This document shows positions 23,343-29,513 of a DNA stretch of 45,911 nt, one piece after another. This DNA is from a virus. How positions within the stretch are numbered: the stretch's first letter is position 1; every line of letters begins with the position of its first letter. The notes beneath the pieces are model-generated. The model saw only the letters and a list, made by a program, of their open reading frames with translations. It was not told the origin of the DNA and did no database searches. The DNA is taken from positions 1-45,911 of the IMG/VR virus record IMGVR_UViG_3300031226_000004; one strand, written 5' to 3'. The position numbers and the translations under genes are program-made.

Positions 23343-23597
23343 ATGGGAAAGCACGCACGCCAGTACCTGTTCACACAGGCCCCCAGCGGACCCCGCCCCC
23401 TGCATGCAGGGAACGAGACGGGAACGCCCAAGGGGATCTTCCAACTGATATCCATTGACACCCTGGCCACGGGCGAGAGCCCGGGGCGCATCACGGTGTT
23501 GAAGATCAAGGGACTCAAGAAAATGTCCCACATCAGTCCGAAGGTGATCGACGCATACCTCACTACCGACCCGCGCGGTGAGCGCGTGTTCGGGTGA
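23343..23597 (+). CDS. Early protein, unknown function
   Basis: 84 aa from the ATG directly after Shine-Dalgarno hairpin 1. Basic N-terminus (MGKHARQYLF), then ..GIFQLISIDTLATGESPGRITVLKIKGLKK.. suggesting a small beta barrel. No Cys and no recognised motif. First gene of the early arm, so a host-takeover role is plausible. Confidence 0.6.
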   Translation: MGKHARQYLFTQAPSGPRPLHAGNETGTPKGIFQLISIDTLATGESPGRITVLKIKGLKKMSHISPKVIDAYLTTDPRGERVFG

Positions 23598-23616
23598 ACC
23601 CTCATTGCATGGTGAG

Positions 23617-23635
23617 CGGCCATCTCGCATGGCCG
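23617..23635 (+). promoter_or_regulatory. Intergenic hairpin
   Basis: CGGCCAT / ATGGCCG, 7 bp with loop CTCGC, in the gap before the gene at 23680. Confidence 0.45.
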
Positions 23636-23660
23636 TTGACCGGAGCAACAGGGCTCCAAT

Positions 23661-23679
23661 GACGTCTGGAGAGAGCGTC
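23661..23679 (+). promoter_or_regulatory. Shine-Dalgarno hairpin, copy 2
   Basis: GACGT / GCGTC stem (one T-G wobble) with loop CTGGAGAGA; T23660 can also pair with the A of the ATG. Confidence 0.65.
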
Positions 23680-24063
23680 ATGAAGCTGATCATCGAAGCA
23701 ACAGGTGAAGAGATCCTGTTGGGGCACCACACTGTCCAGGCCGTTGCGGGCCCCTACCGGGGCACGTGGTGGCGTATCGACGACGTGGTGATGGGTGACG
23801 CGGGTTACCGCGTCAACGCATCGCGTAAGCACCCCATCGGGCGTCACCGCATCATCGTCCCGCCGCACGTCTTCGGTCTGATCATCGAAGAGGCTCAGCG
23901 GCTGGTACGACGCGTGCTCACCTGGCTCCGGGGATGCCTGTCCGAGCTGAACACGGGCCTGATCATGGGTGCTATCGCCCTGATCCCGCTTGCGTTCTTC
24001 GAACAGGCTCACGGAGCGGAAACCGTGGCTCCGCTCATCGAGTGGATTCGAGAGATGCGGTGA
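23680..24063 (+). CDS. Early protein with one membrane segment
   Basis: 127 aa from the ATG after Shine-Dalgarno hairpin 2. The first 85 residues form a soluble region (..GPYRGTWWRIDDVVMGD..), followed by a basic helix and a hydrophobic segment around residues 95-112 (LNTGLIMGAIALIPLAFF). Likely anchored in the membrane with the N-terminal domain inside. No known family. Its TGA overlaps the GTG of the next gene. Confidence 0.55.
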   Translation: MKLIIEATGEEILLGHHTVQAVAGPYRGTWWRIDDVVMGDAGYRVNASRKHPIGRHRIIVPPHVFGLIIEEAQRLVRRVLTWLRGCLSELNTGLIMGAIALIPLAFFEQAHGAETVAPLIEWIREMR

Positions 24064-24248
24064 ACGGGTGGCAGACGGCCTTGTGGGCCGTCACCTCCGG
24101 TCTCATCGTCCCCGGCGCCATCGTCCTTCGGGGGCAGTACGAGAGTGCCAACAGGGACTCTCGCGCCCGTGCCGAACTGGCGCGCCTGTACCCGGACCTG
24201 TCCTATGAGGACGCCGTAATGGCGTACTCGCGGGACGTACGCAAGTGA
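24060..24248 (+). CDS. Small membrane-anchored early protein
   Basis: 62 aa, GTG start overlapping the previous stop (GTGA). Residues 4-24 are hydrophobic (..TALWAVTSGLIVPGAIVL..) and the rest is a charged helical tail (..RARAELARLYPDLSYEDAVM..). Co-translated with the preceding membrane protein. Confidence 0.5.
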   Translation: MNGWQTALWAVTSGLIVPGAIVLRGQYESANRDSRARAELARLYPDLSYEDAVMAYSRDVRK

Positions 24249-24265
24249 TCTGTGTTCGCTGGGAG

Positions 24266-24285
24266 CGCTCCTCTTCGGAGGAGCG
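24266..24285 (+). promoter_or_regulatory. Intergenic hairpin with TTCG tetraloop
   Basis: CGCTCCTC-TTCG-GAGGAGCG, 8-bp perfect stem with the very stable UUCG tetraloop. No T-run follows, which suggests an RNA stability or processing element more than a terminator. Confidence 0.55.
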
Positions 24286-24310
24286 TTGCCGGGGGCAACA
24301 CAGCCTCACC

Positions 24311-24329
24311 GATCATGGGAGAGATGATC
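24311..24329 (+). promoter_or_regulatory. Shine-Dalgarno hairpin, copy 3
   Basis: GATCA / TGATC stem with loop TGGGAGAGA; three bases (ACT) separate the stem from the ATG at 24333. Confidence 0.65.
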
Positions 24330-24332
24330 ACT

Positions 24333-24548
24333 ATGGCTTCAACCGTGTACGCACCCCACGACAACCACGGCACCATCGTGGGCGTCGAGATGGCTACACG
24401 TGACGCGGACTCGCTCTTGGGCGAGTTCTACCGCACGGGTGTGGACGTCGTGACGTACGACTTCCTGGCTCGCTCCGGCGAACCGATGGACGTGTGGGCG
24501 CAGCGTGACCACCAGGGCAACGTGAGGTTGGTTGTCGAGACTGTCTGA
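24333..24548 (+). CDS. Early protein, unknown function
   Basis: 71 aa (MASTVYAPHDNHGTIVGVEM..). Compact and neutral, with ..VVTYDFLARSGEPMDVWAQRD.. suggesting a small alpha/beta fold. Start chosen because it lies after Shine-Dalgarno hairpin 3. No recognised motif. Confidence 0.55.
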   Translation: MASTVYAPHDNHGTIVGVEMATRDADSLLGEFYRTGVDVVTYDFLARSGEPMDVWAQRDHQGNVRLVVETV

Positions 24549-24567
24549 TCCGGCGCAGTGCGCAGAG

Positions 24568-24587
24568 CGCACCCCTTCGGGGGTGCG
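24568..24587 (+). promoter_or_regulatory. Intergenic hairpin with TTCG tetraloop
   Basis: CGCACCCC-TTCG-GGGGTGCG, 8 bp, the same architecture as at 24266 with an unrelated stem sequence. Confidence 0.55.
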
Positions 24588-24619
24588 TTGTGCGGAGCTG
24601 TCCGGCTCCACCACGTCAA

Positions 24620-24638
24620 GATCTCTGGAGAGAAGATC
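24620..24638 (+). promoter_or_regulatory. Shine-Dalgarno hairpin, copy 4
   Basis: GATCT / AGATC stem with loop CTGGAGAGA, directly followed by the ATG at 24639. Confidence 0.7.
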
Positions 24639-25046
24639 ATGAACGTTGCATCTGCGGTCGAACTCATCAACAACTCGCTTGTGTACAAGCCGGGTTGGAC
24701 GTTCACTGCGACGGACCACACCAACCGCTTCGAGGACACGATCGTGGTGCGCGTCGACTATCCGGCGCTCAACAGCAACCGTGACCAGGCAGCGGACGGG
24801 TACCAACAGGAGATCCAGACCTACGCGTCGTTCCCGTTGGTCGTGCGGGACTGCACCGACGAAGACTTGTTCTTCCAGGTGCTGACCGCAATCGGCAAGA
24901 TCGAGCTGCACGAAGCGCGTGAGTTCCTGCGTCTCAAGCCCACCATGTGGGCGCCGTTCCACCCGCACAACGTGGACGGCATGAAGCGCTGGAGTGTTCG
25001 CACCGGAGACCGCATGGTCGACGACTTGCAGTTCGGCATTGCCTGA
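24639..25046 (+). CDS. Early protein, unknown function
   Basis: 135 aa. Acidic and globular, with ..GWTFTATDHTNRFEDTIVVRVDYPALNSN.. at residues 19-47, which looks like a beta sheet, then helices (..LFFQVLTAIGKIELHEAREFLR..). Proteins with this layout are widespread in actinobacteriophages without known function. The stop overlaps the next ATG. Confidence 0.6.
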   Translation: MNVASAVELINNSLVYKPGWTFTATDHTNRFEDTIVVRVDYPALNSNRDQAADGYQQEIQTYASFPLVVRDCTDEDLFFQVLTAIGKIELHEAREFLRLKPTMWAPFHPHNVDGMKRWSVRTGDRMVDDLQFGIA

Positions 25047-25225
25047 TGTGGCTCATCGAGTACAGCTCCCTCTACGAGTGGGAGGGGACCTTCCCCACCC
25101 CTCGTGAGGGGTACTCGCACCACTCAGAGCGCGTTTCCTCCGAGGAAGCCGTCAATCGGTTGCGTCACCTCATGGGGCGCAGTGGGCGGTACGGCATGCA
25201 CCACGTGACCGTGCGCCCCGCCTAG
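25046..25225 (+). CDS. Small early protein, unknown function
   Basis: 59 aa, ATG overlapping the previous stop (TGATG). Aromatic N-terminus (MWLIEYSSLYEWEG) and a His-rich end (..GMHHVTVRPA). No motif recognised; coupled to the gene before. Confidence 0.5.
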   Translation: MWLIEYSSLYEWEGTFPTPREGYSHHSERVSSEEAVNRLRHLMGRSGRYGMHHVTVRPA

Positions 25226-25247
25226 GAACCTGCCCCACAGCGTCGTG

Positions 25248-25267
25248 CACGGCCCTCAGTGGCCGTG
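25248..25267 (+). promoter_or_regulatory. Intergenic hairpin
   Basis: CACGGCC-CTCAGT-GGCCGTG, 7 bp plus a wobble, before the gene at 25318. Confidence 0.45.
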
Positions 25268-25298
25268 TGCGGCCCTGTCCGGAGGTTCCGGACTCTGT

Positions 25299-25317
25299 GG
25301 TCACTGGAGAGATGATC
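25299..25317 (+). promoter_or_regulatory. Shine-Dalgarno hairpin, copy 5
   Basis: GGTCA / TGATC stem (one G-T wobble) with loop CTGGAGAGA and ATG immediately after. Confidence 0.65.
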
Positions 25318-25578
25318 ATGCCTGAGAACGACGTACAAGAGGTTCGCTCCCTGTCCGTCATCGCGGACGAGATCACTCGGGACTGGAAGAAACCGTACTT
25401 CGGTGCGGTGCCCTACCTGGACGCCATGCATACGCTCAATCGCATGGGGGACAGCTATTGGGCCGACAGTGCCGAGAGCATCGTGCGGTACTTCCTGGCC
25501 AACGCGGGCACGTGGCGCGGCGAGACCGCGCGACGCGTCAAGGCGGAACTCAACGCGATGGTCAAGGGCGCTTATTGA
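25318..25578 (+). CDS. Early protein, unknown function
   Basis: 86 aa, mostly helical (..SVIADEITRDWKKPY.., ..YLDAMHTLNRMGDSY.., ..ESIVRYFLANAGTWRGETARRVKAEL..). The repeated helices and aromatic positions suggest a small helical bundle. The type is common among small early actinophage proteins but has no assigned role. Confidence 0.6.
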   Translation: MPENDVQEVRSLSVIADEITRDWKKPYFGAVPYLDAMHTLNRMGDSYWADSAESIVRYFLANAGTWRGETARRVKAELNAMVKGAY

Positions 25579-25584
25579 AGAGCT

Positions 25585-25617
25585 GATGTGGAGCCAGCAC
25601 TAGCCGTGCTCCACATC
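25585..25617 (+). promoter_or_regulatory. Intergenic hairpin
   Basis: GATGTGGAGC / GCTCCACATC, 10 bp perfect, 13-base loop, directly after the stop at 25578. Confidence 0.5.
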
Positions 25618-25643
25618 TTCGCAGGTCAAGCCTAGGAGAAGGC

Positions 25644-25853
25644 ATGTCCAGAAAAGTAGTCGAGACCCTCGTATGTGATCGGTGCGGTTTTGAATACCCC
25701 ACCGTGACCGGTGAGGGTGACACGACTCAAGATCTTGCCTACATGTTCATGCGCAATGGAGGCGGAAGCCGCCATAGCGACATGGCTCAAGATCTTTGCG
25801 TGAACTGCACCCAGTCTTTCAAGGCTTGGTGGCGAAACGGCAAAACGAACTGA
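25644..25853 (+). CDS. Small zinc-ribbon-like early protein
   Basis: 69 aa with a TAGGAGAAGG Shine-Dalgarno but no Shine-Dalgarno hairpin, unlike its neighbours. CDRC at 11-14 and CVNC at 52-55 form a classic two-knuckle zinc site, ending in an aromatic basic helix (..FKAWWRNGKTN). Likely nucleic-acid or protein binding. Confidence 0.6.
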   Translation: MSRKVVETLVCDRCGFEYPTVTGEGDTTQDLAYMFMRNGGGSRHSDMAQDLCVNCTQSFKAWWRNGKTN

Positions 25854-25868
25854 CCACCCCTCAACGTG

Positions 25869-25899
25869 CGGCACGGGTCGATGCGATGATCCCGTGCCG
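25869..25899 (+). promoter_or_regulatory. Intergenic hairpin
   Basis: CGGCACGGG / CCCGTGCCG, 9 bp with a 13-base loop, before the gene at 25946. Confidence 0.5.
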
Positions 25900-25926
25900 T
25901 GCCTTGTCCGATGGTCGGGCACATGT

Positions 25927-25945
25927 GATGACTGGAGAGATCATC
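25927..25945 (+). promoter_or_regulatory. Shine-Dalgarno hairpin, copy 6
   Basis: GATGA / TCATC stem with loop CTGGAGAGA, ATG immediately after. Differs from copy 1 by a compensated C-G to T-A change in the middle of the stem. Confidence 0.7.
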
Positions 25946-26155
25946 ATGGCAATGAGTCGTAAGCACTACCGCGAGACAGCGGAGATCGTTAAGGCTGTAG
26001 TGGATGACACCCCAGCCCATAGCGATCTTGAGGGGTTCATCGCTACCGGTCGCATGCAGGCCGCGCGTTCCATTGCGCGTGGCCTGGCCAGCATGTTCAA
26101 GGAAGACAACCCCTGCTTCGACCGGGAAAAGTTCCTGGACGCGTGCGGCCTGTGA
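25946..26155 (+). CDS. Small helical early protein
   Basis: 69 aa (MAMSRKHYRETAEIVKAVVD..). The C-terminus carries A-x2-F-x4-N-P-x-F-D-x3-F-x4-G, also found at the end of the protein at 26423-26878. The K-H-Y-R-E-T-A-E-I start is common in small actinophage proteins of unknown function. Its stop overlaps the next GTG. Confidence 0.65.
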   Translation: MAMSRKHYRETAEIVKAVVDDTPAHSDLEGFIATGRMQAARSIARGLASMFKEDNPCFDREKFLDACGL

Positions 26156-26304
26156 AGCGCGCCGCCCTACGAGGCCTGATCTTCGGTCTCATCGCGTCAT
26201 TCGCCGTACTGTCCATCCGCCCAGCGTTCGCGCTGGGTGCGTGGCTGGCGAGCGTGGTGCATCCCGAGCACAACCCGTCCGAGATTTACTTGGACGTGCA
26301 CTAG
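26152..26304 (+). CDS. Small membrane or exported peptide
   Basis: 50 aa, GTG overlapping the previous stop (GTGA). Basic start (MKRAALR) followed by a hydrophobic stretch (GLIFGLIASFAVLSI) and ..PAFALGAWL.., resembling a signal peptide or a single membrane span, then a polar end. Function unknown. Confidence 0.45.
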   Translation: MKRAALRGLIFGLIASFAVLSIRPAFALGAWLASVVHPEHNPSEIYLDVH

Positions 26305-26307
26305 ACC

Positions 26308-26347
26308 GGCACCCCCCTCCGTCGCTGCCCGTCGGGAGGGGGGTGCC
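26308..26347 (+). promoter_or_regulatory. Large intergenic hairpin
   Basis: GGCACCCCCCTCC / GGAGGGGGGTGCC, 13-bp perfect stem, 14-base loop, 4 bases after the stop at 26304. No T-run. Confidence 0.55.
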
Positions 26348-26357
26348 TCCCTTCATG

Positions 26358-26392
26358 GGGGCAACTGCCTTCCATCCATGGGCAGTTGCCCC
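26358..26392 (+). terminator. Terminator-like hairpin before the 26423 gene
   Basis: GGGGCAACTGCC / GGCAGTTGCCCC, 12 bp, followed by TTTGTT. It sits between two co-directional genes, so it probably works as a partial terminator or attenuator. Confidence 0.55.
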
Positions 26393-26422
26393 TTTGTTGG
26401 GACCACAAAAGGAGAGAAAATC

Positions 26423-26878
26423 ATGGCTTTGTTCAAGGACAAAGAGAGTGAGTTCGTGACGCGTGATGAGGCGCAGAGCGCCCTGTCCGCGTACGTCACG
26501 AAGGAAGAGGCGACCGCTGTCGTCAACCAGCTCAACGGGATGGACACTCGTGTCCGTGCGTTGGAGACGCTGGCGGAGCAGATCAAGGGCAACAACGCTC
26601 ACCGCGTGCAGGTAGCGGAGCAGCCCAGCCGGTCCGGCGACTACACCATCACGCTGCCCACCCGCACCCCGGGTGCGACGCTCGGTGTCGACTACGGCGC
26701 CATCGCGTTCGGTCTCTCGGAGATCAAGCACAACGTCACCCGCGCCCTCTCGGTTCAGGGCGGCGGTGCTGATCTCGCGCAGCAGTACGAGGGCACCGTG
26801 CAGTACTTCGCCGACGTGTTCAGCAAGTCGGACCCGTCGTTCGACGAGGCACTGTTCAAGCGCCAGTCGGGTGTCTGA
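26423..26878 (+). CDS. Early protein with coiled-coil N-terminus
   Basis: 151 aa, ATG with GGAGAG, but the flanking A-rich bases cannot form the Shine-Dalgarno hairpin seen in its neighbours. Residues 10-60 are heptad-like helix (..RDEAQSALSAYVTKEEATAVVNQLNGMDTR..). The end (..FADVFSKSDPSFDEALF..) shares its motif with the protein at 25946. Probably oligomeric; role unknown. Confidence 0.65.
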   Translation: MALFKDKESEFVTRDEAQSALSAYVTKEEATAVVNQLNGMDTRVRALETLAEQIKGNNAHRVQVAEQPSRSGDYTITLPTRTPGATLGVDYGAIAFGLSEIKHNVTRALSVQGGGADLAQQYEGTVQYFADVFSKSDPSFDEALFKRQSGV

Positions 26879-26984
26879 CGTTCAGCAAGTCGTCGTAAAC
26901 GGTCGCCTGTATGCCAACCACCCCACATGGGGCTGGTTGGTCATGGGCAGCTGGGGCTGGAAGCCAGTAGTCCAGCCCTTCTAG
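26871..26984 (+). CDS. Trp-rich micro-protein
   Basis: 37 aa, GTG start inside the end of the previous gene. N-terminus MSDVQQVVVNG, then ..HPTWGWLVMGSWGWKP.. with four tryptophans in 14 residues. Likely real because of coupling, but very short. Confidence 0.4.
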   Translation: MSDVQQVVVNGRLYANHPTWGWLVMGSWGWKPVVQPF

Positions 26985-26989
26985 TACGT

Positions 26990-27029
26990 CCCGCAGGGGG
27001 TAGCTACTACCTTGGGTGCCCCCTGCGGG
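26990..27029 (+). terminator. Terminator-like hairpin
   Basis: CCCGCAGGGGG / CCCCCTGCGGG, 11 bp, 18-base loop, 5 bases after the stop at 26984. GC-rich without a T-run; it separates the early cassette genes from the HNH gene. Confidence 0.5.
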
Positions 27030-27195
27030 GCCGTAGGCTCGTGGCGCTACCTCTTTGAGGCAGCATCTCTGACGCTGAGTTCCGGATCGAGGGGCCTGAT
27101 TCCCCTCGCGACAGGAATTCCGCCCCTCTCTCCCCCCTGCCCCCCAGGGGTGGGGCGTGAAGGGTGTCAGAGGTGCTGCCCCATGGGGGTAGCGT

Positions 27196-27210
27196 GTAGG
27201 TATGACCTAC
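27196..27210 (+). promoter_or_regulatory. Palindrome enclosing the HNH start codon
   Basis: GTAGGT and ACCTAC pair exactly around the ATG. In RNA this would place the start codon in a three-base loop. It could limit translation from read-through transcripts. Confidence 0.5.
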
Positions 27211-27588
27211 GACACCCCCGAAAAAGCACGCGCTGCCCAACGGGCCCGGCGCCGTGAGCGCCGCGCCGCATGGTTCGCGGGCAAAGTGTGCGTTCACTGC
27301 GGCGGTACAGATCGGCTGGAACTGGACCACATCGATCCGGCAGCCAAGATCGCTTCTGCCGTTTGGCTCTGGCGCGCTGAACGTCGGACTGCGGAGTTGG
27401 CCAAATGCCAGCCCCTTTGCTACGCGTGCCACAAGGCAAAAACATTCACTGACATGAAGTACGGCCACCACGGTACAAAACGCCGGTACAGCGGAGGCTG
27501 TCGCTGCGCTCCATGTCGTGAAGCTCAGCGCGTGCACATGAAGGAGTACCGCGCACGCAAGGCTCAGAAGGGGTCGGTTCCCAACTAA
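27202..27588 (+). CDS. HNH endonuclease
   Basis: 128 aa. An HNH/zinc fold is visible: CVHCGG (about 30-35), LELDHID (40-46), and CQPLCYACHKAK with the final H and K of the motif. A basic Arg-rich N-terminus and a second Cys cluster (GCRCAPC) at the C-terminus would bind DNA. Its ATG is the loop of a perfect palindrome (GTAGGT-ATG-ACCTAC, 27196-27210), which would hide the start codon, similar in effect to the translational silencing of phage homing endonucleases. Homing or packaging-related nuclease are both possible. Confidence 0.75.
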   Translation: MTYDTPEKARAAQRARRRERRAAWFAGKVCVHCGGTDRLELDHIDPAAKIASAVWLWRAERRTAELAKCQPLCYACHKAKTFTDMKYGHHGTKRRYSGGCRCAPCREAQRVHMKEYRARKAQKGSVPN

Positions 27589-27594
27589 GCCACT

Positions 27595-27641
27595 GCCCCC
27601 ACCCTTCCGGGATTCGCTCCCTGGCGAAGGGGGGTGGGGGC
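27595..27641 (+). terminator. Terminator-like hairpin after the HNH gene
   Basis: GCCCCCACCC / GGGTGGGGGC, 10 bp or more with extra pairing of TTCC/GAAGG inside, directly after the HNH stop and before the gene at 27674. Confidence 0.5.
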
Positions 27642-27673
27642 TTCACACACACCGTTCAAGGAGAGGGACACTC

Positions 27674-28681
27674 ATGTCCGAAAGCAAGGAAGAGGAACTG
27701 GTCGAGTTCCAGGGCAAGCGCATGTACCCGGAGGTCGCCGCGTACTTCGAGACGAAACGACAGGCTGAGAAGATCCATAACGACGCTCACGCGGACGCGT
27801 CCTACACCTGGGAAAAGGCGGTCCGCGAAGCGCAGTTCAACTTCGTGCCGACCGCTGACCGCTCGCAGTTCGATTCGTACACCGAGCGCCGCACCCGGGG
27901 CAATGCGCTGTGCGAGCCGTACCAGGTGTACACCGCTACTATCAACGCCGCCGACCGTGCGTTCAGCGAAGCCGTCAACGGGCGTCGCGAAGGCTTGCGT
28001 ACCTCGATCCACCCCGAGGTGAGGTGGATCGAGGCGAACGCCCTGAGCGGTGAGCAGTCCTACTCGGAAGCCGTTCTCAGGGCCCTTCCGGTGGCGGACC
28101 CGTCCGAGCTCTGGGACGTCAAGCGTCAGTACAACATGTGCGCCGAGTTCGACCGGCTGTACGCGGCTGCCGAGCTGGACGGAGTGTTCAACAACGGCAA
28201 GAAGGTCGTCGGGGCGCGCCAGCGTACGGCCCTGAACAACTGGGTCGTCCGCAACTGGGGCAGCAACTACGCCCGGCAGTTGATGCAGCAGATTTCCCCG
28301 CTCATGAAGGAGATCGAAGCGGAGCGCGTCAAGGAGCTGGAGGACGCCAAGGCCGAGTGGCAGGGCCTGGACGAAGCCTGGCGCTCGGAGCGCTCCCGCA
28401 GGGGCGCCGCAACGCGTGCGGCGAACCGCGAGACGGTTGCCGTCAACGGCAACCACCCGGACGTGACCATGGACGGCGGCGCCGTGGTTACCGGCCCGGT
28501 CGAGGTCGAGGACAATACGGGCGATGTGCCCTTCTCCGACTTCACGGAGACGCGCGAGAGCCGGATCGAGCGCGTTAGCGAGGAACTGCGGGCCCGTGTG
28601 GACGACATGCGCGCTCGTACCGCATTCCCGAACGACCCCTTCGAGGCCGTCTCAGAGACCGAGGAGAAGGTAGACGCGTGA
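27674..28681 (+). CDS. Large helical early protein, unknown function
   Basis: 335 aa, ATG with AAGGAGAGGG. Almost entirely helical and charged (..YFETKRQAEKIHNDAHADASYTW.., ..LMQQISPLMKEIEAERVKELEDA..), with a probable coiled coil at 210-250 and an acidic tail. The last part has E-E-L-R-A-R-V-D-D-M-R-A-R. No active-site motif. Could be a scaffold or partner protein for early replication or host takeover. Overlaps the next GTG. Confidence 0.6.
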   Translation: MSESKEEELVEFQGKRMYPEVAAYFETKRQAEKIHNDAHADASYTWEKAVREAQFNFVPTADRSQFDSYTERRTRGNALCEPYQVYTATINAADRAFSEAVNGRREGLRTSIHPEVRWIEANALSGEQSYSEAVLRALPVADPSELWDVKRQYNMCAEFDRLYAAAELDGVFNNGKKVVGARQRTALNNWVVRNWGSNYARQLMQQISPLMKEIEAERVKELEDAKAEWQGLDEAWRSERSRRGAATRAANRETVAVNGNHPDVTMDGGAVVTGPVEVEDNTGDVPFSDFTETRESRIERVSEELRARVDDMRARTAFPNDPFEAVSETEEKVDA

Positions 28682-28866
28682 CGGATGAGCACGGCTCATC
28701 CCGAGCGCACCCCTGGCACTGCATCGTCATTGACGATCTGACGCCAGACGGCTGGCCCGTGCGGTGCATCCCGCATGGGCTGGTTGGCATCCATCAGGAC
28801 CGTGTCCAGGCGTTCCTGATGGCGCTGGAACATGACGCCGCCTACGGTGGCGACACCTGGAAGTAA
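28678..28866 (+). CDS. Small early protein
   Basis: 62 aa, GTG overlapping the previous stop (GTGA). Contains WHCIVIDD, WPVRCIPHG and an acidic C-terminus; possible single metal site from the Cys/His pairs. Unknown function. Confidence 0.5.
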   Translation: MTDEHGSSRAHPWHCIVIDDLTPDGWPVRCIPHGLVGIHQDRVQAFLMALEHDAAYGGDTWK

Positions 28867-28890
28867 GACCCCCCTGGGGCTGTGCTGGTG

Positions 28891-28908
28891 GGGACTGTGG
28901 ACAGTCCC
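28891..28908 (+). promoter_or_regulatory. Hairpin upstream of tRNA-Arg
   Basis: GGGACTGT-GG-ACAGTCCC, 8 bp, with additional ACCCC..GGGGT complementarity outside. It ends about 10 bases before the tRNA and may be a terminator or a processing signal. Confidence 0.5.
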
Positions 28909-28918
28909 AGGGGTCCAA

Positions 28919-29007
28919 GCGCTCGTAACTCAACTGGATAGAGAACCGCCCTAGCCCCCGCAAGGGGACGACGGCGGGCTGTGCAGGTTCGAATCCTGCC
29001 GAGCGCA
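28919..29007 (+). tRNA. tRNA-Arg(ACG) with a 15-base insertion in the anticodon loop
   Basis: Perfect 7-bp acceptor (GCGCTCG/CGAGCGC), T8, a D arm with loop AACTGGATA (G18, G19 and the arginine identity base A20), anticodon stem CCGCC/GGCGG, 5-base variable loop and perfect T arm (GCAGG-TTCGAAT-CCTGC). The anticodon loop is 22 bases instead of 7. Removing 15 bases (28954-28968, GCCCCCGCAAGGGGA) leaves C-T-A-C-G-A-C, the usual tRNA-Arg(ACG) loop. The insert is a hairpin with a GCAA tetraloop. All other positions are canonical, so the gene is not simply decayed. Confidence 0.75.
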
Positions 29008-29009
29008 CT

Positions 29010-29053
29010 GCCACCCCCTTCTCACCTGACTTGTTCGGTGCGTCGGGGGTGGC
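29010..29053 (+). promoter_or_regulatory. 9-bp hairpin after the tRNA
   Basis: GCCACCCCC / GGGGGTGGC with a 26-base loop. It starts 3 bases after the tRNA and ends before the Shine-Dalgarno of the next gene. Could be a processing or attenuation element. Confidence 0.45.
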
Positions 29054-29081
29054 TTACCAACTCAAGGGAGAGGAGAGGAAG

Positions 29082-29513
29082 TTGCCCCCGGGCACTAGGG
29101 GACGGAACGCAGATCTGATCCGCGCCCAGAAGTACGGCTTCTGGGTCGGCACCAAACTCATGCCCCGCCGCGCCGTGCGATGGGAGGACGCCCGCCACGA
29201 AGACGGCCGCCCCTCGCTGCGCGGACGCAACTGGGTCGAAGTGCTGGCGCACGGAGAAACCCATACGCCGGAACGGTTCCATGCGGCAGATGTGGAACTG
29301 GTGGGCCCCAATGAATGGCTCACGTACTACCCCAGCGCTGAAGATCCCGTATGCGGCTGGGGACGCCCCCGCCTGCCTCATGGGGCTATGCAGTACTGCC
29401 CGCGCAAGCGGGAGGAGGGCGACCCTTTCTGTCGCCTCCACATGACGGAGCTGACCAGCTCCGAAGGAGAGGAAGAGCATGCGCGTGGAAATGAGGGTTC
29501 TCACACCAGCTGA
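29082..29513 (+). CDS. Early protein with Cys-rich end, unknown function
   Basis: 143 aa from a TTG at 29082 that follows GGGAGAGGAGAGG; another TTG at 29031 would lie inside the preceding hairpin. Contains an Arg-rich region and ..GWGRPRLPHG.. with Cys/His (C, C..CRLH) near the end that may bind zinc. The last 35 bases overlap the ParB-like gene. Role unknown. Confidence 0.5.
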   Translation: MPPGTRGRNADLIRAQKYGFWVGTKLMPRRAVRWEDARHEDGRPSLRGRNWVEVLAHGETHTPERFHAADVELVGPNEWLTYYPSAEDPVCGWGRPRLPHGAMQYCPRKREEGDPFCRLHMTELTSSEGEEEHARGNEGSHTS

